NCBI GenBank assembly: GCA_913031035.1
Contig: CAJWGN010000011.1
Span: 1 to 45,400 of the forward strand
DNA length: 45,400 bases
Direction: 5' to 3'
DNA from: an uncultured Gammaproteobacteria bacterium
GTDB lineage: Bacteria; Pseudomonadota; Gammaproteobacteria; Pseudomonadales; Pseudohongiellaceae
Shown one piece after another: positions 16,675 to 25,821 of this stretch. How positions within the stretch are numbered: the first letter of the stretch is position 1; every line of letters begins with the position of its first letter. The notes under the pieces were generated by a model. It saw nothing but the letters and a program-made list of their open reading frames with translations, ran no database searches and was not told where the DNA came from. Position numbers and translations under genes: made by a program.

Positions 16675-18567
16675 ATGCCTTTGTTAAAACTCGATAAAAT
16701 CTCAATTAATTTTGGCACTCACATCTTATTGGATGAAGTGTCGTTGAATCTGGTAAAAGGCAAGCGCTTAGGCCTGCTTGGCCGTAACGGCACAGGCAAA
16801 ACTACTTTGATACGCACCATTGGAGGGCTGGTAAAACCAGACAGTGGTGAACGCTGGTTGCGGCCCGGAGTGAAAATCGCCTGGCTAGATCAATCCCTCC
16901 CTGACGCCAGCGAAGAAACTGTTTATGACGTCGTAGCAGGAAGTCTTAGCGAGGTAGGTGAACTCTTAAAATCCTATCACCAACTGACAAGTAACTTTGA
17001 CGCTAACAATATGGACAAACTTGCAGCCGTGCAAGAGCAACTTGAAGCCAATGATGGATGGAGCCTAAGTCAGCGAGTTGACACGGTTATTAGTCAGCTT
17101 AACCTGCCAGCTGAGAAAAAAATGTCGGAGCTCTCTGGCGGTTGGCGCAAAAGAGTCGCGCTGGGTTGTGCCTTGGTTCTTGAGCCGGACATTCTGCTTT
17201 TAGATGAGCCTACTAACCATCTCGATATTCCAGCGATTGAATGGCTTGAAAAACAACTACAAGATTTCCGCGGTGCGATGGTTTTAGTAACTCACGATAG
17301 AGCATTTTTGCAAAAAGTGGTAAACACTATTGTTGAGCTGGACCGAGGCCTTCTCTATGAATTTGAAGGAACTTATCAGCGCTTTTTACGCTTTCGCGAG
17401 GAGCAATTAGCTGCCGAAGACAGAGCCAATGCCTTATTTGATAAAAAGCTAGCACAAGAAGAAGTCTGGATACGGCAGGGCATTAAGGCCCGTCGCACCC
17501 GTAACGAGGGGCGAGTAAGGGCTCTAGAAGCACTTCGCCGAGAGCATAGCCAGAGAAGAGATCAAGTAGGCAAGGCAAGCTTTAAGGTAGATGCCGCTTC
17601 ACGCTCTGGAAAAATCGTTGCTGAACTGGAACATATATCTCACAGCTTCGGTGATAACGAAGTCATCAGGGATTTCTCTACCACCATTCTGCGTGGCGAC
17701 CGCATCGGTTTGGTCGGCGCTAATGGGGCAGGGAAATCAACACTGCTAAAAATCATCCTAGGCCAGCTAGAACCTTCATCTGGAACGGTGAAGACTGGCA
17801 GTAATTTAGAAATCGCCTACTTTGATCAGCTTAGGGCCCAGCTAGATCCGGAACTAAACCTCATCGACAATATTTGTGGGGGCCAAGAATTCATCGAAAT
17901 TGACGGTAAGAGAAAGCATGCCATTACCTATCTTGGAGACTTCTTATTCACCCCTGATCGCGTTCGCACCCCTGCCAAAGCCTTGTCGGGTGGAGAACAA
18001 AACCGAGCCATCTTGGCCAAGCTATTCAGCAAGCCCGCCAACATATTGGTATTAGATGAGCCAACCAACGATTTGGATGTGGAAACCCTAGAACTACTAG
18101 AGGACATTCTGCTGGGATTTCCCGGTACAGTCCTATTGGTAAGTCACGATCGAGTCTTTATGGACAATGTGGTTACAAGCTTGATGGTATTTGAAGAAAA
18201 AGCCTCCATTGGTGAATACGTTGGTGGCTATTCTGACTGGGCCTCTAAAGGCGGTCGCTTGCTAAGCTTGCAAGACGAAAAAGAGACTCCAGCGGAGGCA
18301 GCGCCTAAAGCAAAGGCTCAGCCTGCTCCAATAAAGACGGAACCAAGCAAACCGAAGTTGTCGTATAAAGATCAGCAAGAACTGAAGGATTTAACCGCTC
18401 TCATCGAAAAATTAGAAGCTAAACAGGGTGAATTTGAAGACCTAGTGGCTAAGCCTGACTTCTATGAACAAGACAGTGATAAAGTCAGTAAGACATTAAA
18501 AGAGATGGCTGACAATCAAGCTAAACTCGAACAAGCTTATGGCAGATGGGAAATACTAGAAGGATAA
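16675..18567 (+). CDS. uup: ABC-F family ATPase Uup
   Basis: A 630-residue soluble protein with two ABC ATPase domains and no membrane segment, as in the ABC-F translation factors. Domain 1: Walker A GRNGTGKTT (residues 36-44), signature LSGGWRKRVAL, Walker B ILLLDEPTNHLD. A charged linker (the P-site tRNA interaction motif, rich in Arg/Glu, about residues 230-300) is followed by domain 2: GANGAGKST, LSGGEQNRAILA, ILVLDEPTNDLD. A C-terminal coiled-coil domain after an Ala/Pro/Lys linker (about 545-630) is the Uup hallmark. E. coli Uup has 635 residues and affects transposon excision and ribosome function. It is followed on the same strand by the DedA gene. Confidence 0.93.
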   Translation: MPLLKLDKISINFGTHILLDEVSLNLVKGKRLGLLGRNGTGKTTLIRTIGGLVKPDSGERWLRPGVKIAWLDQSLPDASEETVYDVVAGSLSEVGELLKSYHQLTSNFDANNMDKLAAVQEQLEANDGWSLSQRVDTVISQLNLPAEKKMSELSGGWRKRVALGCALVLEPDILLLDEPTNHLDIPAIEWLEKQLQDFRGAMVLVTHDRAFLQKVVNTIVELDRGLLYEFEGTYQRFLRFREEQLAAEDRANALFDKKLAQEEVWIRQGIKARRTRNEGRVRALEALRREHSQRRDQVGKASFKVDAASRSGKIVAELEHISHSFGDNEVIRDFSTTILRGDRIGLVGANGAGKSTLLKIILGQLEPSSGTVKTGSNLEIAYFDQLRAQLDPELNLIDNICGGQEFIEIDGKRKHAITYLGDFLFTPDRVRTPAKALSGGEQNRAILAKLFSKPANILVLDEPTNDLDVETLELLEDILLGFPGTVLLVSHDRVFMDNVVTSLMVFEEKASIGEYVGGYSDWASKGGRLLSLQDEKETPAEAAPKAKAQPAPIKTEPSKPKLSYKDQQELKDLTALIEKLEAKQGEFEDLVAKPDFYEQDSDKVSKTLKEMADNQAKLEQAYGRWEILEG

Positions 18568-18604
18568 TTCCCCTATCACGGCTCAATCAACACAAGAGAC
18601 TTAA

Positions 18605-19108
18605 CCTATCGACACTTTTCTTATCGAGTGGCTAGAAGCGCGGCAAAGCTATGCAATATGGTTAATACCCGTTTTTGCTTTCGCTGAGGCCTGTGTTGGC
18701 ATCGGTTTGTTTATATCTGGCGTGCTGCTATTGGCAATCGCTACTTTTATTATCCAGTACGATCTAGCCCCTATAGAATTGGTTTGTTCTCTAGCATTCG
18801 CTGGGGCATTTGCTGGAGACCATCTTGGTTTTCATATTGGCAGAATTATTGGCCCTGGATTTCATAAAACGAAAATCGCAAATAAGTATGCCAAATCAAT
18901 ATCTCAAGGCCAGGATCTTATTCAAAAATTCGGCAGCGCTGCCATATTCATTGGCCGTTTTGTGCCAGCAGTGAGAAGCTTGGTTCCTGCATTGATGGGA
19001 CTAAGCGGATTCAGTCGAATCCGCTACAGCCTTTTTGATGCCTTAGCTTGTTTGCTTTGGGCGATTGCATTGGCATTAATTGTGCTAGGCATTGAGACCG
19101 TGCTCTAG
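18605..19108 (+). CDS. DedA family membrane protein, start codon unclear
   Basis: An integral membrane protein of the DedA/SNARE-associated family, which handles undecaprenyl-phosphate or lipid flipping and proton-motive-force homeostasis. The conserved signature is FIGRFVPAVRSLVPALMGLSGF, preceded by GDHLGFHIGR. Homology to family N-termini begins upstream of the first usable TTG (18707): the frame is open from a TAA at 18602 and reads I-D-T-F-L-I-E-W-L-E-A-R-Q-S-Y-A-I-W-L, followed by VFAFAEACVGIGLF, which are normal DedA residues. No ATG, GTG or TTG occurs in that 34-codon stretch. Either a non-standard start (ATC 18608) is used or the start codon has been lost. I give the full homologous frame. 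Starting at TTG 18707 would remove the first hydrophobic segment. Confidence 0.7.
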   Translation, partial: PIDTFLIEWLEARQSYAIWLIPVFAFAEACVGIGLFISGVLLLAIATFIIQYDLAPIELVCSLAFAGAFAGDHLGFHIGRIIGPGFHKTKIANKYAKSISQGQDLIQKFGSAAIFIGRFVPAVRSLVPALMGLSGFSRIRYSLFDALACLLWAIALALIVLGIETVL

Positions 19109-19181
19109 CCTATTGAACGACTGTTACCTTATAAAACACAGCTGCGATCCGGTATACCTATCATCCGCGTTATTCTGGCAT

Positions 19182-21053
19182 CTACTTATTCAACGTTCTG
19201 CTTACCCATCTATCCACCTGCGCCTCTAAAGCCATCATGGGTATGGGCCCAGATCCTAGTACCGTGTCATGAAACTCTTTGATATCAAATTGTTCACCAA
19301 GCTGAGCCTCAGCTTTTTCTCGATACTCAATTATTTTTAGCATGCCTATTTTATACGCAGTAGCTTGACCCGGATTATTGAAATAGCGACGGACTTCCGA
19401 GCGCACTGAAGAATCAGGCCGCGGCGAGTTGGCTAACGCATAGTTAACCGCTTTGGCTTGAGTCCAATCTTTCGTATGTATACCGGTATCAACCACTAAC
19501 CGCACTGCGCGCCAAAGCTCACCCGACAACCTGCCCATATCTGCAAACGGATCGTTGTATCCGCCCATTTCTTTACCAAGCAGTTCGGCGTAAAGACCCC
19601 ACCCTTCGCTGTAAGCGGTATAACCGCCGTTGGTTCGAAACTGCGGAATATTTTCTAATTCTGTTTGAATAGACCTCTGCATATGATGCCCGGGAACACC
19701 TTCATGATAGGATAAATTTTCTAAACGGTTCACGGCAGCGGCCCGCATATCCGTCAAATGGACATAAAAAGTACCGGGCCTAGAGCCATCTTTAGTTCCC
19801 CGCCGATAGTGAGCCGCCCCGCCAGCTGTCTCTCTGAACGATTCCACTCTTTTCACTTCTAAACCGGCTTTCGGCAGAATTCCAAAGTAATCTGGCAATC
19901 TAGTGTACATCTGCGTTAGGTGAACTTCAGCAAGCGCAAGGTAATCAGCTCTACCTTGATCGTTTGTTTCAAAATAAAACTGATCGTCCTCTCTAAGAAA
20001 TCCAAAAAAATCTTGCAACGACCCTTCGAACCCAACAACCCGCTTTATGACTTTCATTTCTTCATGAATTCTTGCCACTTCAGAAATTCCTAGAACATGA
20101 ATTTCATCCGCGCCCATTGGCAAAGTGGTCATCGTTTGCAAACGAACACTGTAATAGTCATTCCCGTTAGGTAATGAGGATGCGCCTTGGGCTATTTCAG
20201 ATGCATTAACTCGGTCGGACTCCAGCCAAGCAAGCACATCATCGAACCCTGGCTTCAAGTAATTCAAAAGAGCATCCTCTGCTCCATTCGCAAGCTTCGC
20301 GGCTTCCGCTTCATCAATCATATCCCTATCTCTAAGAGACGATATTTTCTCATTCACATCGCTCCACAGCGCGGAGGAACCCTCTTCAGTAAAAGGCGCG
20401 CCGGTTATAATTCTTTTTACCTCCCTTATTGCTTGATCGTAGTCAAAAAACGGCGCACGAATACCATCACTCACTGAAAGCTTTGCTCTGTCCAAATACT
20501 GAGACATGTACCTTCGAGATTGCCGTAGACGAGAAACGTAAGCTTCCATGTCGGAGACAGAATCAACCCTATGGTTGTTGATAAGACGGTTGGGCAAACG
20601 CGACTGCGGCCCGTTGCGCCCAAATATATAAGCATGTCTTCTAAACGGCAGATTTAGTGTGGCGATTTCCAGCTGATATTCCCAGAGATCCCACGATAGT
20701 TGCCCTTCAACATCAAGCTCAGCCCGGTCAAACTCGGCTCGCATCCTAGCGACGCTGTCACCTCTCCATGCCATTTTACGGTCAAGTGCCTGCTCGGAAA
20801 CATCGTCTAACTCGCCGTAGTCACTTTTAATTCCCTGACTTGTTTTTGTAAGCGGGTGAAAGTCTAGTTCGGTAGCATATTCACTATCCAACCACTCGTT
20901 GAAATCATAAGTTCGAGTGGTAAGCTGGCTGAGCGCTACATCAGCATCTTCATTCACAGCCATACCAGCAGGTTGATCACTGCATGATGACAACATGAGT
21001 AGTAGTCCTACAAAACCAGCACGAGCTGCACAGCTCTTTTCAACTAACGTCAA
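19182..21053 (-). CDS. DUF885 family lipoprotein, putative metallopeptidase
   Basis: A large DUF885 protein of about 623 residues. I place the start at TTG 21053, because GAGAGG lies five bases upstream and the protein then has a compact lipoprotein signal (VGLLLMLSSC, lipidated Cys24). An upstream TTG at 21116 would add 21 residues. The family motif HEGVPGHHMQ (around residue 470-480) resembles a zinc-peptidase HExxH-like site with an inserted Gly-Pro. YSEGWGLYAE downstream would supply the third ligand. Related proteins are exported and presumed to be carboxypeptidases or dipeptidases. It is a single gene. The function is inferred from the motif only. Confidence 0.85.
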   Translation of the reverse strand: MTLVEKSCAARAGFVGLLLMLSSCSDQPAGMAVNEDADVALSQLTTRTYDFNEWLDSEYATELDFHPLTKTSQGIKSDYGELDDVSEQALDRKMAWRGDSVARMRAEFDRAELDVEGQLSWDLWEYQLEIATLNLPFRRHAYIFGRNGPQSRLPNRLINNHRVDSVSDMEAYVSRLRQSRRYMSQYLDRAKLSVSDGIRAPFFDYDQAIREVKRIITGAPFTEEGSSALWSDVNEKISSLRDRDMIDEAEAAKLANGAEDALLNYLKPGFDDVLAWLESDRVNASEIAQGASSLPNGNDYYSVRLQTMTTLPMGADEIHVLGISEVARIHEEMKVIKRVVGFEGSLQDFFGFLREDDQFYFETNDQGRADYLALAEVHLTQMYTRLPDYFGILPKAGLEVKRVESFRETAGGAAHYRRGTKDGSRPGTFYVHLTDMRAAAVNRLENLSYHEGVPGHHMQRSIQTELENIPQFRTNGGYTAYSEGWGLYAELLGKEMGGYNDPFADMGRLSGELWRAVRLVVDTGIHTKDWTQAKAVNYALANSPRPDSSVRSEVRRYFNNPGQATAYKIGMLKIIEYREKAEAQLGEQFDIKEFHDTVLGSGPIPMMALEAQVDRWVSRTLNK

Positions 21054-21116
21054 TTGCGCCTCTCCCAGAGATTTTCGAATAATTAAGATTCTAAATCTTT
21101 CTAGAAGAAATCCCAA

Positions 21117-21686
21117 TAATTAAAACCCTCATTTTATAGATTCCTTTTACCCCACAATAAAATAAATCACGGCATTAGTTCTGATTTAGAGAGACCCGCG
21201 ATCCGGTTCTTAAATAACCAGACAGAATCGCGATTCATCACCAGAAATAACTGTTGCGAGGAGCGGTGCCCGAGGAAGTCAAATAAGAACAGGAAGTAAT
21301 TTTCTAAGTATATTTATGAATTTAGTGGGATTAGAATATCGAGGGGGAAATTTTGCACTATCGAAAATACCGTCGAGAATTGCACTACCAGTACCCAAAC
21401 CACCTGCAGTCCAAGTGCAGAATAACAAGCCCGCTGAAAAGGGAACTATGACGCAGGAGCTATGATGTAGGCATTAGTTCGCTATAACGATGCGTTTTGG
21501 TGTTTAGAGAGATTGGCTCATTGCTGAGGCCTACTCAGTCACCTAGCGAAAGCATGCGCTGTGACGCTTCGCGTGCAGTAAAGGAGACCATAAACCCGAT
21601 CAATGCCATCATCAATTTCAATGCTTTATTCACTTTCAAATAACTTTTATCAGTCTCGTAGTCGACTATAGGCGGTTTTCAGAACA
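21117..21686. other. Intergenic, no gene seen
   Basis: About 570 bases between the DUF885 gene's upstream side and the 3' end of the sirtuin gene. I see no reading frame with recognisable content, no RNA gene and no strong hairpin. Confidence 0.5.
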
Positions 21687-22556
21687 TCAAAGCATAGCGC
21701 TAAGTGCTTGGAGTGACTCCGCGCAAGGCTTGGAAACCTTTAAGGTCAGTAAATCATCCGCTCTGGTTAACCCCTGATTGATACAGACTATTGGAATATT
21801 GTTCTCAGCAGCGAATTTGCAAAATCGATAACTGGAGTACACCATCAGAGACGAGCCCACTACGAACAAGGAATCTGATCTTAGAATTTTCTGATAAATC
21901 GACTCGACTATGTCTTTTTCCACCGAACTGCCGTAAAAAACCACATTAGGTTTCAATACGCCACTGCAACGCCGACAGCTAGGAACCTGCACCGCTTTGA
22001 CTAATCCGTCATCCACATCCGCGTCGCCATCGGGTCTAGTTAAATTAGAGGATTCGTGGAGATGGGGGTTATGTTGTTTTAGCCAATCCTGAATATCACT
22101 TCTAGCAATTAAGGCGCCACAGTCCATACACAGTACTTGATCGAGACGTCCATGAAGGTCAATGACTCTTTTATGGTTCGCACGCTGATGGAGCCGATCA
22201 ACATTTTGAGTAACCAACTGGCCAACAAAGTTTAGAGCTTCTAAACTGGCTAGCTCGACATGGGCAAGATTAGGCTCCGCTTTTTCTATGGTTGGCCAAC
22301 CTGAGAAACTCCGAGCCCAATAGCGTTGACGAACCGAATGGGTTCGCATAAATTCGGCATGTTGAATCGGGCGATTACTCGTCCAAGTACCACTATCATC
22401 TCGATAAGTTGGTATACCTGACCCGGAGCTTATCCCCGCCCCTGTAATAACAACTGAATTGTGACGCTGGATCATGAAATCAGCAAGTTCACTGATAGTA
22501 TTCGACTCATTGATTTGGGCATTGACGTTAAGCTTTCTAAGAACTGGTGAATCCAT
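21687..22556 (-). CDS. Sir2-family NAD-dependent protein deacylase
   Basis: A 289-residue sirtuin that removes acyl groups from lysines with NAD, giving nicotinamide and O-acyl-ADP-ribose. Visible motifs are GAGISSGSGIPTYRD (residues about 38-52, NAD binding), TQNVDRLHQRA, the catalytic His in LHGRLDQVLCMDCG, and the four zinc cysteines in CMDC and CRRC separated by about 55 residues. FYGSSV and VVGSSLMVYS follow. The GR-x-x-x-x-CxxC layout is that of class II (SIRT4-like) bacterial sirtuins. An inserted acidic stretch (DGDADVDDG) lies between the zinc pairs. It begins 24 bases after the alkylsulfatase-like gene on the same strand, so the two are probably co-transcribed. Confidence 0.92.
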   Translation of the reverse strand: MDSPVLRKLNVNAQINESNTISELADFMIQRHNSVVITGAGISSGSGIPTYRDDSGTWTSNRPIQHAEFMRTHSVRQRYWARSFSGWPTIEKAEPNLAHVELASLEALNFVGQLVTQNVDRLHQRANHKRVIDLHGRLDQVLCMDCGALIARSDIQDWLKQHNPHLHESSNLTRPDGDADVDDGLVKAVQVPSCRRCSGVLKPNVVFYGSSVEKDIVESIYQKILRSDSLFVVGSSLMVYSSYRFCKFAAENNIPIVCINQGLTRADDLLTLKVSKPCAESLQALSAML

Positions 22557-22580
22557 TTAAAGATAATCCAACTTCGGTTT

Positions 22581-24599
22581 TTATTTCGGCGCAGTGCCTG
22601 GCATAGTTTCAAAGCCTGGTGCAAATTCGACCAGCACTTCGGTTAAACTTAGCAGAACGGAGACGTCACCTTCGACGCTACCCACACCAGTCTGCAAAAG
22701 AGATCCAAGGGTTGCCGCTCCCATAATAACCGCATCAAGATCGCTACGGTTCATGGTGATGGTAACGTCGGCATTGTCTGATGAGTAACCCGCAATATTG
22801 GTTAAAGTGCCACTACTCATTTCCACAACATAACTCTCATCGGTATCTGGGGTTAAAAAGTTTATAATAAAATCGTTTCCATCAGCCAAGTCACTGTCTA
22901 CTCGAGTAGCCACTGAATCCCACCACTGGCTCGTTGTCATTGCCCGGGCAAGGCTAGGACTCGTGCCTCTCGGAGCAGGAATCCTAGGCATACCATTGCG
23001 TAAGTCCTGAGCCGTTGCTAGAAAGACATTACGCATACTTGCACTTTCGTACTGATAACCAAGTTGTTCGAACACATCCGCAAGTAAATCTTTCGCAACT
23101 TGGTTGTTCTGCTCGGCATATACCAGCTTGTTCAATATTTCCATTGCCATACGATAACGGCCATCCTCAACGAGTTCTTCACTGCGACTCATGATAGCAG
23201 CCGCCCCGCCCATCATCTCCACATAAAGAGGAGCAGAATCAGCTGGAGACAGCGGCGCAAGAGTCGCGGGATTACCATCCCAATATCCCAAATACCGATT
23301 AGCTACTGCGCGTGAGTTATGGAACTCTGAACCATGATACTGACGAACATTCCACTGCTGCTGCAGTGATTCTGGAACTTTGTACTCATTGTGCATTTCG
23401 TTAATCGTGACGCCCTGGTTTGCCAAGTACAATACTTGATTATTCAGATTCGCGTAAGCGTCTCGCTGGGCTCGCATAACTTCTTGAATTCTTTCATTGC
23501 CCCATCGCGGCCAGTTGTGAGAAGACACCAGCACCTCAGCCTCCATTCCAAAGCGATAGAGAGCTTCGTTTATCTGTCTTGACCATTGCAGGGCATCTCG
23601 TACAAGTGCACCGCGCAACGTATAAATATTATGAATTGTCGCTGTGATGTTCTCGGCCGCCCAAAATACTTTCTGCTCAGGGAACCAAGTATTCATTTCC
23701 GCAGGCGCTTCAGTGCCTGGCGTATTCTGGAACACAAGATTAACGCCATCAATTGTGTGCTCCTCATACTCACCCTCGATAACTAAGGTAGGCGCTATCA
23801 AGCCGGTGGTTCCTGCCGCCAAGCCTTTGCCAATTGCCGAATCCACCTGTCCAAAAGGACTTGATGGAATAGTGCGGCCATATTGCAAGACGGCCCTACG
23901 TGACATCGCGGTACCTGCATAGACGTTTTCAGAGATTGCCTCCTTCATAAACCCGGAAGGAGCAATAATCATAACCTCTCCCACGCGCACAGCTTCCTCA
24001 CTAGTAACGCCTAGCACACCGCCAAAATGATCAACATGGGAATGTGAATAGACAACCGCTTTAACAGGTCGTTCTCCCAGTTGCTCATTGGCAAGTGCCA
24101 AGGCAGCTGCGGCCGTTTCGCTCGTTAACAGTACATCAAATATGATCCAACCTTCGTTCCCCTTTACTAGGGTCATATTGGCCAAATCGAATCCTCTCAC
24201 CTGATAGAGAAAATCTGGCACCACTTCGTAAAGCCCAAAATTCATGTTCAGTGTGGCTTGGCGCTGAAGTGACGGATGTATGCTGTCCAGTTCATCCCCG
24301 TTAAGCAGAAAATCATAGCGGTTCATATCCCATACCGTATTGCCCGCTGCACCGACGATACGTCTGCTGTCCGGCTCGGCTATGAAGCCTCTGCTAGACT
24401 CCGCGAAATCTCGCTCATCTTCAAAAGGCAGCGACTCCCTTAATTCACTTTGAAGGGCTACTGTAAACTCGCTTGGCGGGTTTCCTTTCGGATTAAAGTG
24501 ATCTTGAGCATTAACACTCGAGCTGCAAATTACTAAAAAATGCACGCACGAAAATAACATCAAAGTTACTTTAAGTTTGGCGGCTATCGAAGTCTTCAT
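22581..24599 (-). CDS. Alkylsulfatase-like MBL-fold hydrolase (SdsA1/BDS1 type)
   Basis: A 672-residue exported class III (zinc-dependent) alkylsulfatase-like enzyme that would hydrolyse alkyl sulfate esters to alcohol and sulfate. Start chosen at ATG 24599 (AGGA eight bases upstream; signal peptide ending VNAQ), not TTG 24623. The metal site is HSHVDHFGG (His186, His188, Asp190, His191). The neighbouring LVSSHNWPRWG and the AENITATIHNIYTLRGA stretch are conserved in SdsA1. The middle alpha-helical dimerisation region (YLGYWDGNPATL) and a C-terminal SCP2-like domain that binds the alkyl chain (from about residue 540) complete the layout. It precedes the sirtuin gene by 24 bases. The substrate could be surfactant or natural sulfate esters. 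Confidence 0.92.
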   Translation of the reverse strand: MKTSIAAKLKVTLMLFSCVHFLVICSSSVNAQDHFNPKGNPPSEFTVALQSELRESLPFEDERDFAESSRGFIAEPDSRRIVGAAGNTVWDMNRYDFLLNGDELDSIHPSLQRQATLNMNFGLYEVVPDFLYQVRGFDLANMTLVKGNEGWIIFDVLLTSETAAAALALANEQLGERPVKAVVYSHSHVDHFGGVLGVTSEEAVRVGEVMIIAPSGFMKEAISENVYAGTAMSRRAVLQYGRTIPSSPFGQVDSAIGKGLAAGTTGLIAPTLVIEGEYEEHTIDGVNLVFQNTPGTEAPAEMNTWFPEQKVFWAAENITATIHNIYTLRGALVRDALQWSRQINEALYRFGMEAEVLVSSHNWPRWGNERIQEVMRAQRDAYANLNNQVLYLANQGVTINEMHNEYKVPESLQQQWNVRQYHGSEFHNSRAVANRYLGYWDGNPATLAPLSPADSAPLYVEMMGGAAAIMSRSEELVEDGRYRMAMEILNKLVYAEQNNQVAKDLLADVFEQLGYQYESASMRNVFLATAQDLRNGMPRIPAPRGTSPSLARAMTTSQWWDSVATRVDSDLADGNDFIINFLTPDTDESYVVEMSSGTLTNIAGYSSDNADVTITMNRSDLDAVIMGAATLGSLLQTGVGSVEGDVSVLLSLTEVLVEFAPGFETMPGTAPK

Positions 24600-24861
24600 G
24601 GGAGCGTTCCTGCTGGTAAACAATATGAGTATCGGATTCAGTATACCCTGAGTTGTCTCTCACCTTACCCTGCATTTGTGCCTTAACCGCAGTGATTCTG
24701 GCTAACAGTTATTGGATACCGCAGTTATCGATCCTTTAGCTCTCCAAGCCATTGTATTTGTTCGCAATTTTTTTATATGAAATAAGCAGCTACCCTTGTG
24801 CAGAAATCTTATCTTATTTAAATGTCTTACTTTGAACTAGGAATTTGGAAACGTAATCACA

Positions 24862-25388
24862 TTGAAAAATCTAAGCAAGGTTTACCAGACCGCATATATA
24901 GAGACTGCTGCGCTAAAAAAAATTAACCTCCGCATATCTAAAGGCGAGTTCGTTGCCATGATGGGGCCTTCTGGCTGTGAAAAGTCTACCCGCCTGACCG
25001 TAATCCGAATGACCGATAGACCAATCCCTGGGTAGTATTTTTCACGATGAACAGGAGAAAGCTCATCGCTCTGAAAATGGGCTTGTGGATCTGCGTAAAA
25101 ATAATATTGGATTTATTTTTTAGAACTTAAATTTGATCGACGATCTTAATGTCGAAGGGAATGTTGATTTACCTTTGCTATATCCAGGCATACCAAAAAA
25201 AGAGCGTTGAGAGAAAATTGAGAAAGCATTAAAAATGGTCAGTCTGAAAAACCGAGCGAGCCACAAACCTCAAGAACTATCTGGCGGCGAGTAGCAGCGA
25301 ATGGCCGCCGCACGCTCGGTTATTGGCGAGCCAAAACTGATTTTAGTCGATGAGCCAGCCGGCAATCTGAACACAAAAAAATGCTGAT
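24862..25388 (+). pseudogene. ABC transporter ATPase (MacB/LolD type), degraded
   Basis: The protein can be followed from LKNLSKVYQ (24862) through Walker A, which reads SGCEKST instead of SGCGKST (Gly to Glu), to the Q loop, the signature LSGGE and Walker B LILVDEPAGNL, ending just after at 25388. Damage includes frame changes around 25010-25100, in-frame TAG at the Q-loop glutamine (25121-25123), TGA at an arginine (25207-25209) and TAG in the signature (25291-25293). All three stops are explained by single C-to-T changes. The ATPase breaks off after Walker B, so the H loop is missing. It belongs to the group that exports lipoproteins or macrolide-like molecules with an MacB permease; no permease is present. 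Confidence 0.88.
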
Positions 25389-25536
25389 GACGATGCTAAC
25401 CGTTGGCTTTAGTATCACCGATGCCCTCTTCATAGCCGGAACGCTAGTGCTGCTAATTGGCTGTATTCCCTATTCAAATTTAGTAATCAGCCAACTATTA
25501 GGCCGCGGCCAAGACATACCAGCTGAAAGATATTAG
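25381..25536 (+). CDS. Small hydrophobic ORF, possible remnant
   Basis: A 51-codon frame directly after the ABC remnant with one strong hydrophobic segment (ALFIAGTLVLLIGCIPYSNLVI) and a polar tail. I do not recognise it. It may be a fragment of a membrane protein fused to the ABC remnant by a deletion, or chance. It has no clear ribosome-binding site. Confidence 0.2.
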   Translation: MLMTMLTVGFSITDALFIAGTLVLLIGCIPYSNLVISQLLGRGQDIPAERY

Positions 25537-25744
25537 GTGCCAAACGTAGCACGATCATCTTTCAATCATGAATCGGTGTTGAAAAAGACAAATGAGACTG
25601 ATGCCCGAGTCAATAAAAAGTAGCCGTTATGACAGCTAGATAAAGTCTCTAGATCAAGAAAAGGAGAGAATCAACAAGTACGCAATTGTCGATCTGAGGA
25701 TAAAGCAGATCTTAAGAAAGAATAATAGTTTTGGGGAGAGTTAG
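25389..25744. other. Intergenic remnant region
   Basis: Apart from the 51-codon frame above I see no gene. The sequence is AT-rich, with frequent stops in all plus frames, and leads to a plus-strand terminator, which suggests that an operon beginning with the ABC ATPase once ended here. Confidence 0.45.
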
Positions 25745-25786
25745 TCCACTGGGCAGAATTAGAAACTTCTATCCAGTGGATTTTTT
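25745..25786 (+). terminator. Intrinsic terminator
   Basis: An 8-base-pair perfect stem TCCACTGG (25745-25752) with CCAGTGGA (25773-25780) is followed by six T residues. Inside the loop AGAA/TTCT can pair further. There is no intact plus-strand gene upstream within 6 kb, so this is probably the orphan terminator of the decayed ABC operon. Confidence 0.8.
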
Positions 25787-25821
25787 CTTATGTCGGTTTG
25801 CTTAAGCTAAACCGAGTTTAA

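Noticed and set aside
25381-25536. MacB permease fragment.
   Set aside because: I tried to match the hydrophobic segment to the permease end but saw no conserved motif, so it is left unassigned.
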